Source: CAZHCA01 sp964530825 (GTDB lineage Bacteria > Bacteroidota > Bacteroidia > Chitinophagales > Saprospiraceae). From it: a stretch of DNA of 64,000 bases. Position numbers and translations under genes: made by a program. The stretch is taken from assembly GCA_964530825.1 (NCBI GenBank), contig CAZHCA010000005.1, forward strand, positions 62,001 to 126,000. Reading direction: 5' to 3'. Positions 17,517-25,026 of the stretch are shown one piece after another. The notes beneath the pieces are model-generated. The model searched no databases. It was not told where the DNA came from and worked only from the letters and a program-made list of their open reading frames with translations. The first letter of the stretch is position 1. Every line of letters begins with the position of its first letter.

Positions 17517-18425
17517 ATGGATCAATTCAAGCGAGCAATGGTGGCGGTCGACTTAAGCGCCACCGATACCATCCTATTCAAAACCATTCAACTATTGGCC
17601 CAGCCTTTGGGCATGGAAAAACTCTACGTCGTACACATCATACCCGATTTTGCCATGCCCAAGCAGTTGGATGCCGAGTTCCATAAGCTTTTTTCTTCGG
17701 AATATCCCGTCGATGAACGCATTCAGGACAAAATCGCACTCGATATCGCGCCTTACCTCAACGACCTTCCCAACCTGGTTGTCCAGATCGATGTGCGCGA
17801 GGGGCGGCCCTACGAGAAATTGCTCCACTGGGCAGAGGTCAAGGAAATCGATCTGCTCATCGTCGGGCATAAGAAAAAGAGTGAAGGTAGTGGCCTCACT
17901 GCCCGCCGCCTGGCGCGTAACACCCAATCCAATTTGTTGCTCATCAGCGACCAGCGGGAACCCAAGCTCGAGCGATTGCTCGTACCCGTCGACCTCTCCG
18001 AGAACGCTTGCCACGCCCTGAAGACCGCGCGAGAATTGAGTCAGATTGCCGATCCCACCCCCGAATTGCAGACCTTATATATCGTCGATATGCCCCCGGC
18101 AGGCTACTATCTGCACCAGTACGAAAACGAGGGCTTTAGGCAAATGCTCTTTACGGCCGCCAAAGATGCTTACGAAACTTTCCTGGATCAATCTGGCGTA
18201 TCCGTAGCCCCCGACGACCGGCTCCTAGAAAAAAACACCTACCTGAATACCAGTCGCCACATACTGGAGCGCGCCCAAAAGCTGGGAACCGACCTGATCG
18301 TTATGGGCGCCAAGGGCCACAGTCGAGTAGAAAGCTTTATCTTCGGCAGCGTTACGGAAAAACTACTGGAAACCAACCAGACCTGTGCGACCCTGGTCGT
18401 ACGCCAAGAAGCCGAGGAGGGATAA
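17517..18425 (+). CDS. Universal stress protein with two USP domains
   Basis: 302-residue cytoplasmic protein made of two tandem UspA-like domains. The first begins RAMVAVDLSATD and the second LERLLVPVDLSENACHA at about residue 155. The ATP-binding-type glycine motif is clear in the second domain (VMGAKGHSRVESFIFGSVTEKLL) and degenerate in the first (IVGHKKKSEGSG). Such proteins accumulate in energy or oxygen stress. It starts 40 bp after the possible small gene and 28 bp before the P-loop kinase, in what looks like one transcription unit. Confidence 0.93.
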   Translation: MDQFKRAMVAVDLSATDTILFKTIQLLAQPLGMEKLYVVHIIPDFAMPKQLDAEFHKLFSSEYPVDERIQDKIALDIAPYLNDLPNLVVQIDVREGRPYEKLLHWAEVKEIDLLIVGHKKKSEGSGLTARRLARNTQSNLLLISDQREPKLERLLVPVDLSENACHALKTARELSQIADPTPELQTLYIVDMPPAGYYLHQYENEGFRQMLFTAAKDAYETFLDQSGVSVAPDDRLLEKNTYLNTSRHILERAQKLGTDLIVMGAKGHSRVESFIFGSVTEKLLETNQTCATLVVRQEAEEG

Positions 18426-18453
18426 CCTCCTTTATTCAGCAGAAATACAACTA

Positions 18454-18960
18454 ATGCGACACCCTATGCTCATTATTGTGACCGGGTTACCGGGTACCGG
18501 AAAAACGACTTTTGCCATGGCGCTCGCCAACAAATTACACGTACACCACCTGAATACCGACATGATTCGCGATGCCCTGGGCAAACGCCAGCAATACGAT
18601 GATCAGACCAAGGCACTCATTTACCGGGAGATGCGCCGGCACACCTACCGCTACCTTGCCGCCGGTGAATCGGTAGTCGTCGACGGTACTTTTTATCGCG
18701 CGGATGTGCGCGCTCCGTTTGTGGATCTGACTTCGGAACTCGGCATTCCGTTGGAATGGATCGAATTGCAAGCTGCCGAAGAAGTCATCAAAGAGCGCGT
18801 TTCAAAAGACCGCCCCTACAGCGAGGCCGACTTCGAAGTCTACCAGGCTATCAAATCCGTATTCGAGCCCCTGCCCAGCCCGCGCCTGTCACTGCGCTCC
18901 GATATCCATCCGGTAGATCAACTGGTCGACCAGGCCGAAGACCACCTCGAACAAGTATGA
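18454..18960 (+). CDS. P-loop kinase of the COG0645 type
   Basis: 168-residue nucleotide-binding protein with Walker A GLPGTGKTTFA at residues 11-21 and a phosphotransferase fold like gluconate or shikimate kinases. It has HHLNTDMIRDALGK for substrate/Mg binding and ESVVVDGTFYRADVRAPF in the middle. I chose the ATG at 18454 because the upstream extension lies inside the stress-protein gene. Its stop overlaps the start of the next gene (ATGA). In many bacteria this domain is fused to the COG2187 phosphotransferase encoded next, so the two probably act together. Substrate unknown. Confidence 0.85.
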   Translation: MRHPMLIIVTGLPGTGKTTFAMALANKLHVHHLNTDMIRDALGKRQQYDDQTKALIYREMRRHTYRYLAAGESVVVDGTFYRADVRAPFVDLTSELGIPLEWIELQAAEEVIKERVSKDRPYSEADFEVYQAIKSVFEPLPSPRLSLRSDIHPVDQLVDQAEDHLEQV

Positions 18961-19964
18961 CCGAAGCTCAAATCGAACAATTGATGCGTCCAGGCGCTTT
19001 GCCGGAGGGCGAAACAGCTGCAGATCTGAAGCATACCCATATTTCCTGGGTTTTGCTTACCCCCACTTATGCCTACAAATTCAAAAAGCCGCTTCAGTTT
19101 TCTTTCCTCGATTTTTCAACCCTCGACAAACGCCATCGGGGAATAGCGAAAGAGCTGGAGCTCAACTCCCGAATGGAACCGGAAGTCTACCTGGATGTGC
19201 TGGCGGTCTACCAAAACGGCAACCGCCTCTCCGTTGGCCCCCCCGGGCAAGGAGAGGCAGTCGATTATGCTCTGCGCATGCGTCGCCTGGATTCGGACCG
19301 CCAGATGGATATTATGCTACGGAAAGACCTCGTCCAGCCGCAACACCTGATTGCCCTAGCCGAAAAGTTAGCCCGCTTTCACCGGCAAGCCCAGCGAATT
19401 TATGACCCACTGGACCTGGAAGAAATGCGGAGTAAATTCAATGACCTCGACAGCATATCGACTTTCATCGAACGCCTCTACGGAACCGAAAAACGGCGTA
19501 TCATCGAATCAGCCATCCAATATTCAGACCACTTTTTAGCCCGGCACCAGGATCGATTGCAGACGCGCATCGAACGGGGATTCATTATCGATGGGCATGG
19601 GGACCTGCACTCCAAAAATATTTTTTTGCTGCCGGAGGGGCCCGTCATCTTTGACTGCATAGAATTCAACGACGATTTCCGCATCCTCGATCTCCTGAGC
19701 GAGGTCGGTTTTTTCTGCATGGATTTGGATGCGGCCAATCGACCCGATCTGGGCCAGATATTTCTCGACCATTACCAAGAACTGGCGCTTGCCTTCGAGG
19801 GTGATGCCGACTGGGCCATTTTCCACTACTACAAACTCTACCGTGCCAATGTACGCCTGAAGGTTAACAGCATGGGAGCGCGACAGCAGGCAGACCCACA
19901 ACCCGATAATCCCCAACTGACGATTTACCTCAACTTACTGGAACAGTACCTGCTCGAGCAGTAA
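18957..19964 (+). CDS. Aminoglycoside-phosphotransferase-fold protein (COG2187)
   Basis: 335-residue protein with a kinase-like fold. Catalytic residues are visible in IIDGHGDLHSKNIFLL (the HGDxHxxN loop) and in VIFDCIEFNDDFRILDLLSE, which carries the metal-binding Asp. The start ATG at 18957 overlaps the preceding TGA; the frame is open further upstream only as a shadow of the kinase gene. COG2187 is often fused to COG0645, for example in mycobacterial Rv2004c, a member of the DosR dormancy regulon that adjoins a universal stress gene. The same association appears here. It is not expected to be a real aminoglycoside-resistance enzyme. Confidence 0.85.
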   Translation: MTEAQIEQLMRPGALPEGETAADLKHTHISWVLLTPTYAYKFKKPLQFSFLDFSTLDKRHRGIAKELELNSRMEPEVYLDVLAVYQNGNRLSVGPPGQGEAVDYALRMRRLDSDRQMDIMLRKDLVQPQHLIALAEKLARFHRQAQRIYDPLDLEEMRSKFNDLDSISTFIERLYGTEKRRIIESAIQYSDHFLARHQDRLQTRIERGFIIDGHGDLHSKNIFLLPEGPVIFDCIEFNDDFRILDLLSEVGFFCMDLDAANRPDLGQIFLDHYQELALAFEGDADWAIFHYYKLYRANVRLKVNSMGARQQADPQPDNPQLTIYLNLLEQYLLEQ

Positions 19965-20073
19965 AGCCTTTCATCTTGACTTGCTGCCCTTTAGCAGAAA
20001 AAACCGGCCCTTCGGGATAAAACATTGGCAGTTGGCTCGGAAAGCCATTAACATAGAGGAAAAACAAACTGCT

Positions 20074-21303
20074 ATGCTGAAGTCTTTCATTCCTTTCTTG
20101 ATGCTGATCCTGCTGGGCGGTACCCTGTGGGCGACCGATTTCCAAATAGGTGAATCCGTCACCATCGATCAGCCTATGGAGAATAATATCTTCCTGATGA
20201 CCAGCGAGATAGTCATCCTCGCTCCCGTACGGGGCGACTTATTTGCAATGACTGGCCAATGCTCCGCCCGGGATACCCTACACGACGACGTGCTCCTGTT
20301 GGCCGGCGATATTGACCTGGAGGCTCCCTGTATGGACGACGTTCGCGTCTTGACCGGTGATATCAAGGTAAATGAGGTGATCCGGGGCGACCTGATGGTG
20401 TTGAGCGGCAACCTGATCCTGGGACCAGATGGCGTCATCGAAGGTAGTCTTCACCTATTGACCGGATCTGCAATCCTGAATGGACGGGTAGTTGGCGATG
20501 TGCATATCAAAGGTTCAGAGGTTACTCTCAACGGCCCAATCGGTGGGGCGCTGAACATTACGTCCGGAGAACTGAATATCAATAACCGCATCGAAGGCCC
20601 GAGTAAGCTGGCCGCCGGATCGTTAACCTTGGGGGAGGGGGCATTTTTCAACCAAAACGTCCGCTACTACGCCGGAAATCAGGACGATCTGGATTTTTCC
20701 GGCAAACTGGAAGCGGGCGCCCAAGCTATTGGCGATAAAAGCTTGAAAGATGAATTGTCGCAGTTCAATAAAAAAAGCTGGAGGAAAAATTTCTGGTACA
20801 TCCAGCTGTATCGCTTTTTCGCTGCGTCTCTGCTGGTGGTCTTGATGGTTCTGTTCTTCAATCCTTTCTTTAAGCGCCATGCCGGTAAAGCGTTGCGTGA
20901 CGGAGGCGGACACCTCCTTACCGGAGCTTTACTGCTGATCGGTTTGCCCATTGTCAGCATAATTGCTATGGCTACGATATTGGGTATTCCGCTTGGCATT
21001 ATTGGGTTATCCCTATTTACTATTCTACTGACATTAAGTAGTGCACTAACCGCTGTCGTGGCAAGCTACGAAATTCGCAATCGACAAAATGCCGACTGGA
21101 GTACGGGATTGATCATTCTGGTTGGTATTGGATTGGTGGGGATTCTAAAGCTGATCGAAGCGATTCCTTTCGCCGGCAGTATTCTGGTCTTCCTAGTAAC
21201 AGCGGTAGCCATCGGGTTCGTACTGAGCAGCCTGCGGTCGGATAACGGAGACCGTTCTGGCGGCCAGGGTCAGCCAACGGCTCAGCAGCCCGATTATGTG
21301 TAA
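20074..21303 (+). CDS. Membrane protein with bactofilin-like beta-helix domain
   Basis: 409-residue protein. After a signal peptide (LMLILLGGTLWATD), about residues 30-200 form short repeated strands with the pattern hydrophobic-x-G-D (for example VRVLTGDIKVNEVIRGDLMV). These resemble bactofilin/polymer-forming cytoskeletal repeats, probably outside the cytoplasm. Four or five transmembrane helices follow (FFAASLLVVLMVLFF, LLTGALLLIGLPIVSII and others). The C-terminal tail is hydrophilic. The ATG at 20074 follows an AGAGGA stretch and gives a proper signal peptide; upstream codons do not. Function unknown; a structural or envelope-stress role is plausible. Confidence 0.8.
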   Translation: MLKSFIPFLMLILLGGTLWATDFQIGESVTIDQPMENNIFLMTSEIVILAPVRGDLFAMTGQCSARDTLHDDVLLLAGDIDLEAPCMDDVRVLTGDIKVNEVIRGDLMVLSGNLILGPDGVIEGSLHLLTGSAILNGRVVGDVHIKGSEVTLNGPIGGALNITSGELNINNRIEGPSKLAAGSLTLGEGAFFNQNVRYYAGNQDDLDFSGKLEAGAQAIGDKSLKDELSQFNKKSWRKNFWYIQLYRFFAASLLVVLMVLFFNPFFKRHAGKALRDGGGHLLTGALLLIGLPIVSIIAMATILGIPLGIIGLSLFTILLTLSSALTAVVASYEIRNRQNADWSTGLIILVGIGLVGILKLIEAIPFAGSILVFLVTAVAIGFVLSSLRSDNGDRSGGQGQPTAQQPDYV

Positions 21304-21311
21304 ATAAAAAA

Positions 21312-21332
21312 GGAGCGCCGCGATGGCGCTCC
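21312..21332. terminator. Stem-loop after the bactofilin-like gene
   Basis: GGAGCGCC and GGCGCTCC form a perfect 8-bp stem with a 5-nt loop, 8 bp past the stop codon at 21303. The T-run lies on the minus-strand side, with an A-run before the stem on the plus strand. It would therefore be a canonical terminator only for minus-strand transcription. It may still act as a 3' end or attenuator for the forward gene. Confidence 0.5.
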
Positions 21333-21404
21333 AAATTCCCTAAAATCACCCGAATTAATTTGTCTTTTGACACTAACAAAGTAAGGGAGTTTGGCACCTT
21401 TTAC

Positions 21405-21445
21405 TGCTGACGAAAATCAAGGCAGAGGCCTGATTTTTGTCAGCA
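21405..21445. promoter_or_regulatory. Long inverted repeat upstream of universal stress protein
   Basis: Two 15-base arms (TGCTGACGAAAATCA and TGATTTTTGTCAGCA) flank an 11-bp centre, with one mismatch that would be a G-U pair in RNA. It lies 75 bp before the stress-protein start. There is no long T-run after it, so it looks more like an operator or a leader hairpin than a terminator. A near-consensus -7 box (TGTTTTTG) at 21488-21495 is downstream of it. Confidence 0.5.
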
Positions 21446-21520
21446 TAGTGCGGTCGATAAAAGGTCTATTTTTTTCAAGTAATATCCTGTTTTTGTACTG
21501 GAACCGGTTTAAAGAAAAAT

Positions 21521-22372
21521 ATGGAGACCATCAAGAAAATCTTACTGCCGACCGACTTTTCCGAAGTAGCCCAGAATGCTTACCGGCATGCCTTATGGCT
21601 GGCCAGTCAGGTGCAAGCTGACATTCATTTGTTGCACGTAGTTAGCCCGGAATACGAGGGTACCGATATCCCCGTACTGGCAGCTAAGGTGAACAAAGAC
21701 AAAGTTGACGCAGCCGAAATTGCTCTGCAAAGCTTTTCGGAAGCCGGACAGGCGCAAGTCAAGGGCGTTGTAGAATACTTACCCAGGATTACGGTCGAGA
21801 CTGACCTCGGAGCCCCGGTTGCCGTCATTCGCCGAGTGCTCCGGGAGCAGGAGGCAGACCTGGTTGTCATAGGTACCCGAAGCAAACACAATTTACTCGA
21901 TAAAATGCTCGGCAGCGTGACGACCGGCACTTTGGAGTTCGCCCCCTGTCCGGTTATGGTCATCCCGCAAAATGCACAATTGCAGGCTTTCAAGCAGGCA
22001 GGATTCGCCGTGAGTTCAGCCAAAGAAGCCAACCAGTATTTTGATTACGCCAGCTACACCCTCTCCCCCTTACAATTTGACCTGCATCTGGTGAAGGTAT
22101 TTGAAGAAACCGAGCGACTCCCCAACCCTGAAGTGGAGGCATTAGAAGGACTGGCTGCCGAACAATCGGGGGCAGTATCCGTTAAGGCCCATCCCATCGT
22201 CAGTCAGTCGGTCCCCAAGGGACTGGCCGATTTCCTAGAGCAACAAGAGATTGACCTGCTGATCATGATGGCTCCGCGCCACACGATCCTGCAGCGTTTG
22301 TTTCGCCAAAGCCGTACCAAAGCCATGGCGCGCCTAAGCCAGGTACCGGTTCTGTTTCTGCGGCCCCAATAA
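21521..22372 (+). CDS. Universal stress protein
   Basis: 283-residue protein. It has a well-preserved N-terminal UspA domain (ILLPTDFSEVAQNAYRHALW at the start; ATP loop VVIGTRSKHNLLDKMLGSVT near residue 125) and a more divergent C-terminal half ending LSQVPVLFLRP. It is a second, independent stress protein, not a duplicate of the one at 17517, with its own upstream region containing a long inverted repeat. A role in energy or oxygen stress is inferred from family and context. Confidence 0.92.
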   Translation: METIKKILLPTDFSEVAQNAYRHALWLASQVQADIHLLHVVSPEYEGTDIPVLAAKVNKDKVDAAEIALQSFSEAGQAQVKGVVEYLPRITVETDLGAPVAVIRRVLREQEADLVVIGTRSKHNLLDKMLGSVTTGTLEFAPCPVMVIPQNAQLQAFKQAGFAVSSAKEANQYFDYASYTLSPLQFDLHLVKVFEETERLPNPEVEALEGLAAEQSGAVSVKAHPIVSQSVPKGLADFLEQQEIDLLIMMAPRHTILQRLFRQSRTKAMARLSQVPVLFLRPQ

Positions 22373-22492
22373 TTTTTCGCCTGCAATCGGGAATGGCAGC
22401 TAAGTTTTCGTTATTTTTTCCCATGCGTAAGTATCATTCTGAACGACTGCGGCGTCTGTTGCCTGGCGACTCGCCTAATACCTAAATGAGAT

Positions 22493-23503
22493 ATGGACTT
22501 TGCTTCGCTTTCTCCTTCAACTCCATTTGGTCAAACCCTTCGCATGGAACCCATTTTTCACAAGGCATTCCTGGGGCATGACACCGAAGGGCACCCCGAA
22601 AACGCCCTACGGCTGGAGGCTTTTCAACAATTACCGGACGCCGACATCCTGGACGGTGAAAAGTTTCTACCCTTGGTTCATAGCCCGGAATACATCGAAC
22701 GGGTACGGGAAGCGAGCATCTCCCAAGGCCATGTCGACCACGAAACCTTCATGTCGCCTGGTAGTTTCCGGGCGGCTTGCCATGCTGTAGGCGCCACTAT
22801 ACGGGCTGCCGAGACGGGCGGATTTGCCTTGGTACGACCGCCTGGCCACCACGCTTATCCCTACCGGTCCAGCGGCTTTTGTTTGTTCAATAATATTGCC
22901 ATCGCCACCCAGTACCTGATCGATATGGGGAAACGCGTGCTCATCCTCGATTTCGACGGCCATATGGGCGACGGCACCTGTGAGATCTTCTATACCACCG
23001 ACCAAGTGCTCTTTTGGTCCTTGCACCAATACCCGGCTTTCCCCGGCAATGGATTCGTCGATGAGATCGGAGCAGCCCGCGGCGAAGGATTCTCCATCAA
23101 TGTGCCGCTACCGCCCGGCAGTGCCGATGATATCTTCATCGACGCCGTGCGTCATTTTCTTCCCATGGCAAAAGCCTTTCAGCCCGACGTTGTGGCCGTT
23201 TCGGCCGGCTTTGACGCACACTGGAACGAGCCCCTGCTCGACCTCAAGGTGAGTAACAATGCGTACTACGAAATCGGCAATATTTTGCGTAGTGAATTTG
23301 ACCAGATCTTTGCCGCACTGGAAGGGGGGTACAACCGGAGCGATCTACCCAAATGCGTCTTCAATTTCCTGGCCGGAATGAACGGCCTGGAGCAACCTTT
23401 CACCGAAACCCCCACCCAATCGGGTTTACGGGTATGGGAGACCTACGAAATCCATGTGAATGCAGCTACCGCTCGCCTGCGTCCCTACTGGAAGATTCTG
23501 TAG
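22493..23503 (+). CDS. Histone deacetylase family protein (acetylpolyamine/acetoin-utilisation type)
   Basis: 336-residue zinc hydrolase of the HDAC/AcuC/AphA superfamily. The charge-relay histidines (RPPGHHAYPY), the zinc ligands in LILDFDGHMGDGT and SAGFDAHW, and the transition-state tyrosine (LEGGYN) are all visible, so it should be active. The second His of the usual DxDxHH motif is Met here. Bacterial members deacetylate polyamines, acetoin-related compounds or proteins. An in-frame ATG at 22544 (MEPIFHKAFLGHD) matches the usual family start better and may be the true one. Confidence 0.9.
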   Translation: MDFASLSPSTPFGQTLRMEPIFHKAFLGHDTEGHPENALRLEAFQQLPDADILDGEKFLPLVHSPEYIERVREASISQGHVDHETFMSPGSFRAACHAVGATIRAAETGGFALVRPPGHHAYPYRSSGFCLFNNIAIATQYLIDMGKRVLILDFDGHMGDGTCEIFYTTDQVLFWSLHQYPAFPGNGFVDEIGAARGEGFSINVPLPPGSADDIFIDAVRHFLPMAKAFQPDVVAVSAGFDAHWNEPLLDLKVSNNAYYEIGNILRSEFDQIFAALEGGYNRSDLPKCVFNFLAGMNGLEQPFTETPTQSGLRVWETYEIHVNAATARLRPYWKIL

Positions 23504-23654
23504 GGACACTTCCCGTAGAAGAAACAGTTCGGCCCTGCGGAATGTCCTTTTCAGTACTCTCCCCTTTGCGTCCGCGAAATAGCCCTGCATTGAGTGGTTT
23601 GGGGTTTTATGCAGTAGCCACCGACTGCTATACCAGACTAGCGACCACAGACTG

Positions 23655-24716
23655 CTAAAATTTAACCCGGTTAAACGACATCGCATTGATCAGCCAGTTG
23701 GGTACGGGCTTGAGCGGATCCCGCTTTTTCAAATTAATACTCCAGTTGATCTTTTTGATCAAGGGTACTTTGTGGGTTTCAACAAATTCAATCAAGGTGC
23801 CATCGGCGTCCTCGATATATCCCCAATGGCCGTTTGCATCGCCCATATCGAAGGAGGGTGCGCTCAGCACCTGAAATGGAAAACCTTTTCGGCGACATTC
23901 TTCGACCAGGGCTTCCATATTACGGATATCGAAGCAAAGGTGGATGAACCCCAGGTCGCCCCAGTACCGGTCAGCAAAGATCTTTACGGGCGTGCGGTCT
24001 TGGACCTGGATCAACTCCAGCTGACTGTCGCCAAAGAGAGGGCTGAAACCACCAGTGCGATTTTTATCGTGACCTAACAAAACGCGCCGGAATTTACCTT
24101 TGCCGCCGGATATTCTGTCCAGGCCGTCAAAAGTTCCCGTCTGATCGTAGATGATCTGATTGTACCCTAAAATATCGCGATACAGTAAGAGCGCCTTTTC
24201 GATATCCGCCACGCCGAGCGTGGCGCCAAAGATGCCGCCTACGTCGTGTTTGCCATTTTTATACCAAGAGTTAAAACCCTTTACCTGAAGCAGGTTATCG
24301 TAGGGGTCTTTGAGGTAAAAAGTAAGTTGGCCGTCGAGGTCGGGCACCAGGTCGGAGAGCAATTGGATGCCCGACCGCTGCATGCGCGCATAGCTGGCTG
24401 CTACGTCGCGCGATTTGATTTTGATGGAATTGATCCCCAGATCGCCCATCTGAATTGGTTGGGTCGGGGCCGTCGGCTCGCGATCGAGGTATTGCCAGAT
24501 TTCATACCCACTGCCGCCCTGCAGGTTAACGGCTAGGATGGCGCGTTTGCGACGCGCTTCACCGCCCATATAGGGCGCCATATAAGTAGCCGTGTTGTTA
24601 TCATCGAAAACCGAAATATCGGCTCCCAAATGAGTGGCGTACCAACGAAACGCCTCCTCTGCATTCCGCACGCCAATACCTACCTGCTGAATGCCGTAAA
24701 TTAACTTTCCCTTCAT
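23655..24716 (-). CDS. VOC superfamily protein with two glyoxalase-like domains
   Basis: 353-residue protein with two vicinal-oxygen-chelate modules. The first starts IQQVGIGVRNAEEAFRWYA; the second starts GIFGATLGVADIEKALLLYR at about residue 165 and ends with GYIEDADGTLIEFVETH. Metal-ligand candidates include the His in GFIHLCFDI and the Glu in the terminal LIEFVE strand. The length resembles ring-cleaving or 4-hydroxyphenylpyruvate dioxygenases, but it lacks their typical C-terminal signature. I call only the superfamily. It has no obvious operon partner. Confidence 0.85.
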   Translation of the reverse strand: MKGKLIYGIQQVGIGVRNAEEAFRWYATHLGADISVFDDNNTATYMAPYMGGEARRKRAILAVNLQGGSGYEIWQYLDREPTAPTQPIQMGDLGINSIKIKSRDVAASYARMQRSGIQLLSDLVPDLDGQLTFYLKDPYDNLLQVKGFNSWYKNGKHDVGGIFGATLGVADIEKALLLYRDILGYNQIIYDQTGTFDGLDRISGGKGKFRRVLLGHDKNRTGGFSPLFGDSQLELIQVQDRTPVKIFADRYWGDLGFIHLCFDIRNMEALVEECRRKGFPFQVLSAPSFDMGDANGHWGYIEDADGTLIEFVETHKVPLIKKINWSINLKKRDPLKPVPNWLINAMSFNRVKF

Positions 24717-24955
24717 GCCTTCTATTTATTCCGTATACCATGGCTAACTGGCATGCTCCAGGAGAGCTCCTGTAACCATTAATAAATTGATTATCAAATC
24801 AGGGCGCAATGTAAGGAAAACTTTTTACTTCAAATTATTGCCACACGTACTCTCCCTGTAAAAAGTGTAACGCTTTTGTGTAAGAATGCGTATCGAAAGC
24901 AGGCAACGATCCCTGGCAGGGTATTGTTAGGGTTTATAATTGATACGGGTATTCC

Positions 24956-24986
24956 TTTCGACTTAAAAGGGGGTTCCGTATTTTTG
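24956..24986 (+). promoter_or_regulatory. Probable promoter of ileS
   Basis: The -7 box TATTTTTG (24979-24986) matches the TAnnTTTG consensus, and TTTC at 24956-24959 could be the -33 element, 19 bp upstream. The start point would be near 24991, giving a leader of about 36 nt. No riboswitch or T-box structure was recognised in the 24717-25026 gap. Confidence 0.55.
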
Positions 24987-25026
24987 CACCTCATTTCAAC
25001 AGGGCCATACAGAAAAAATTACCGGC

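Noticed and set aside
24780..24800. TTGATTATCAA as an FNR site upstream of the VOC and ileS genes
   Set aside because: The half-sites are separated by one base instead of four, so it does not fit the FNR/CRP geometry.
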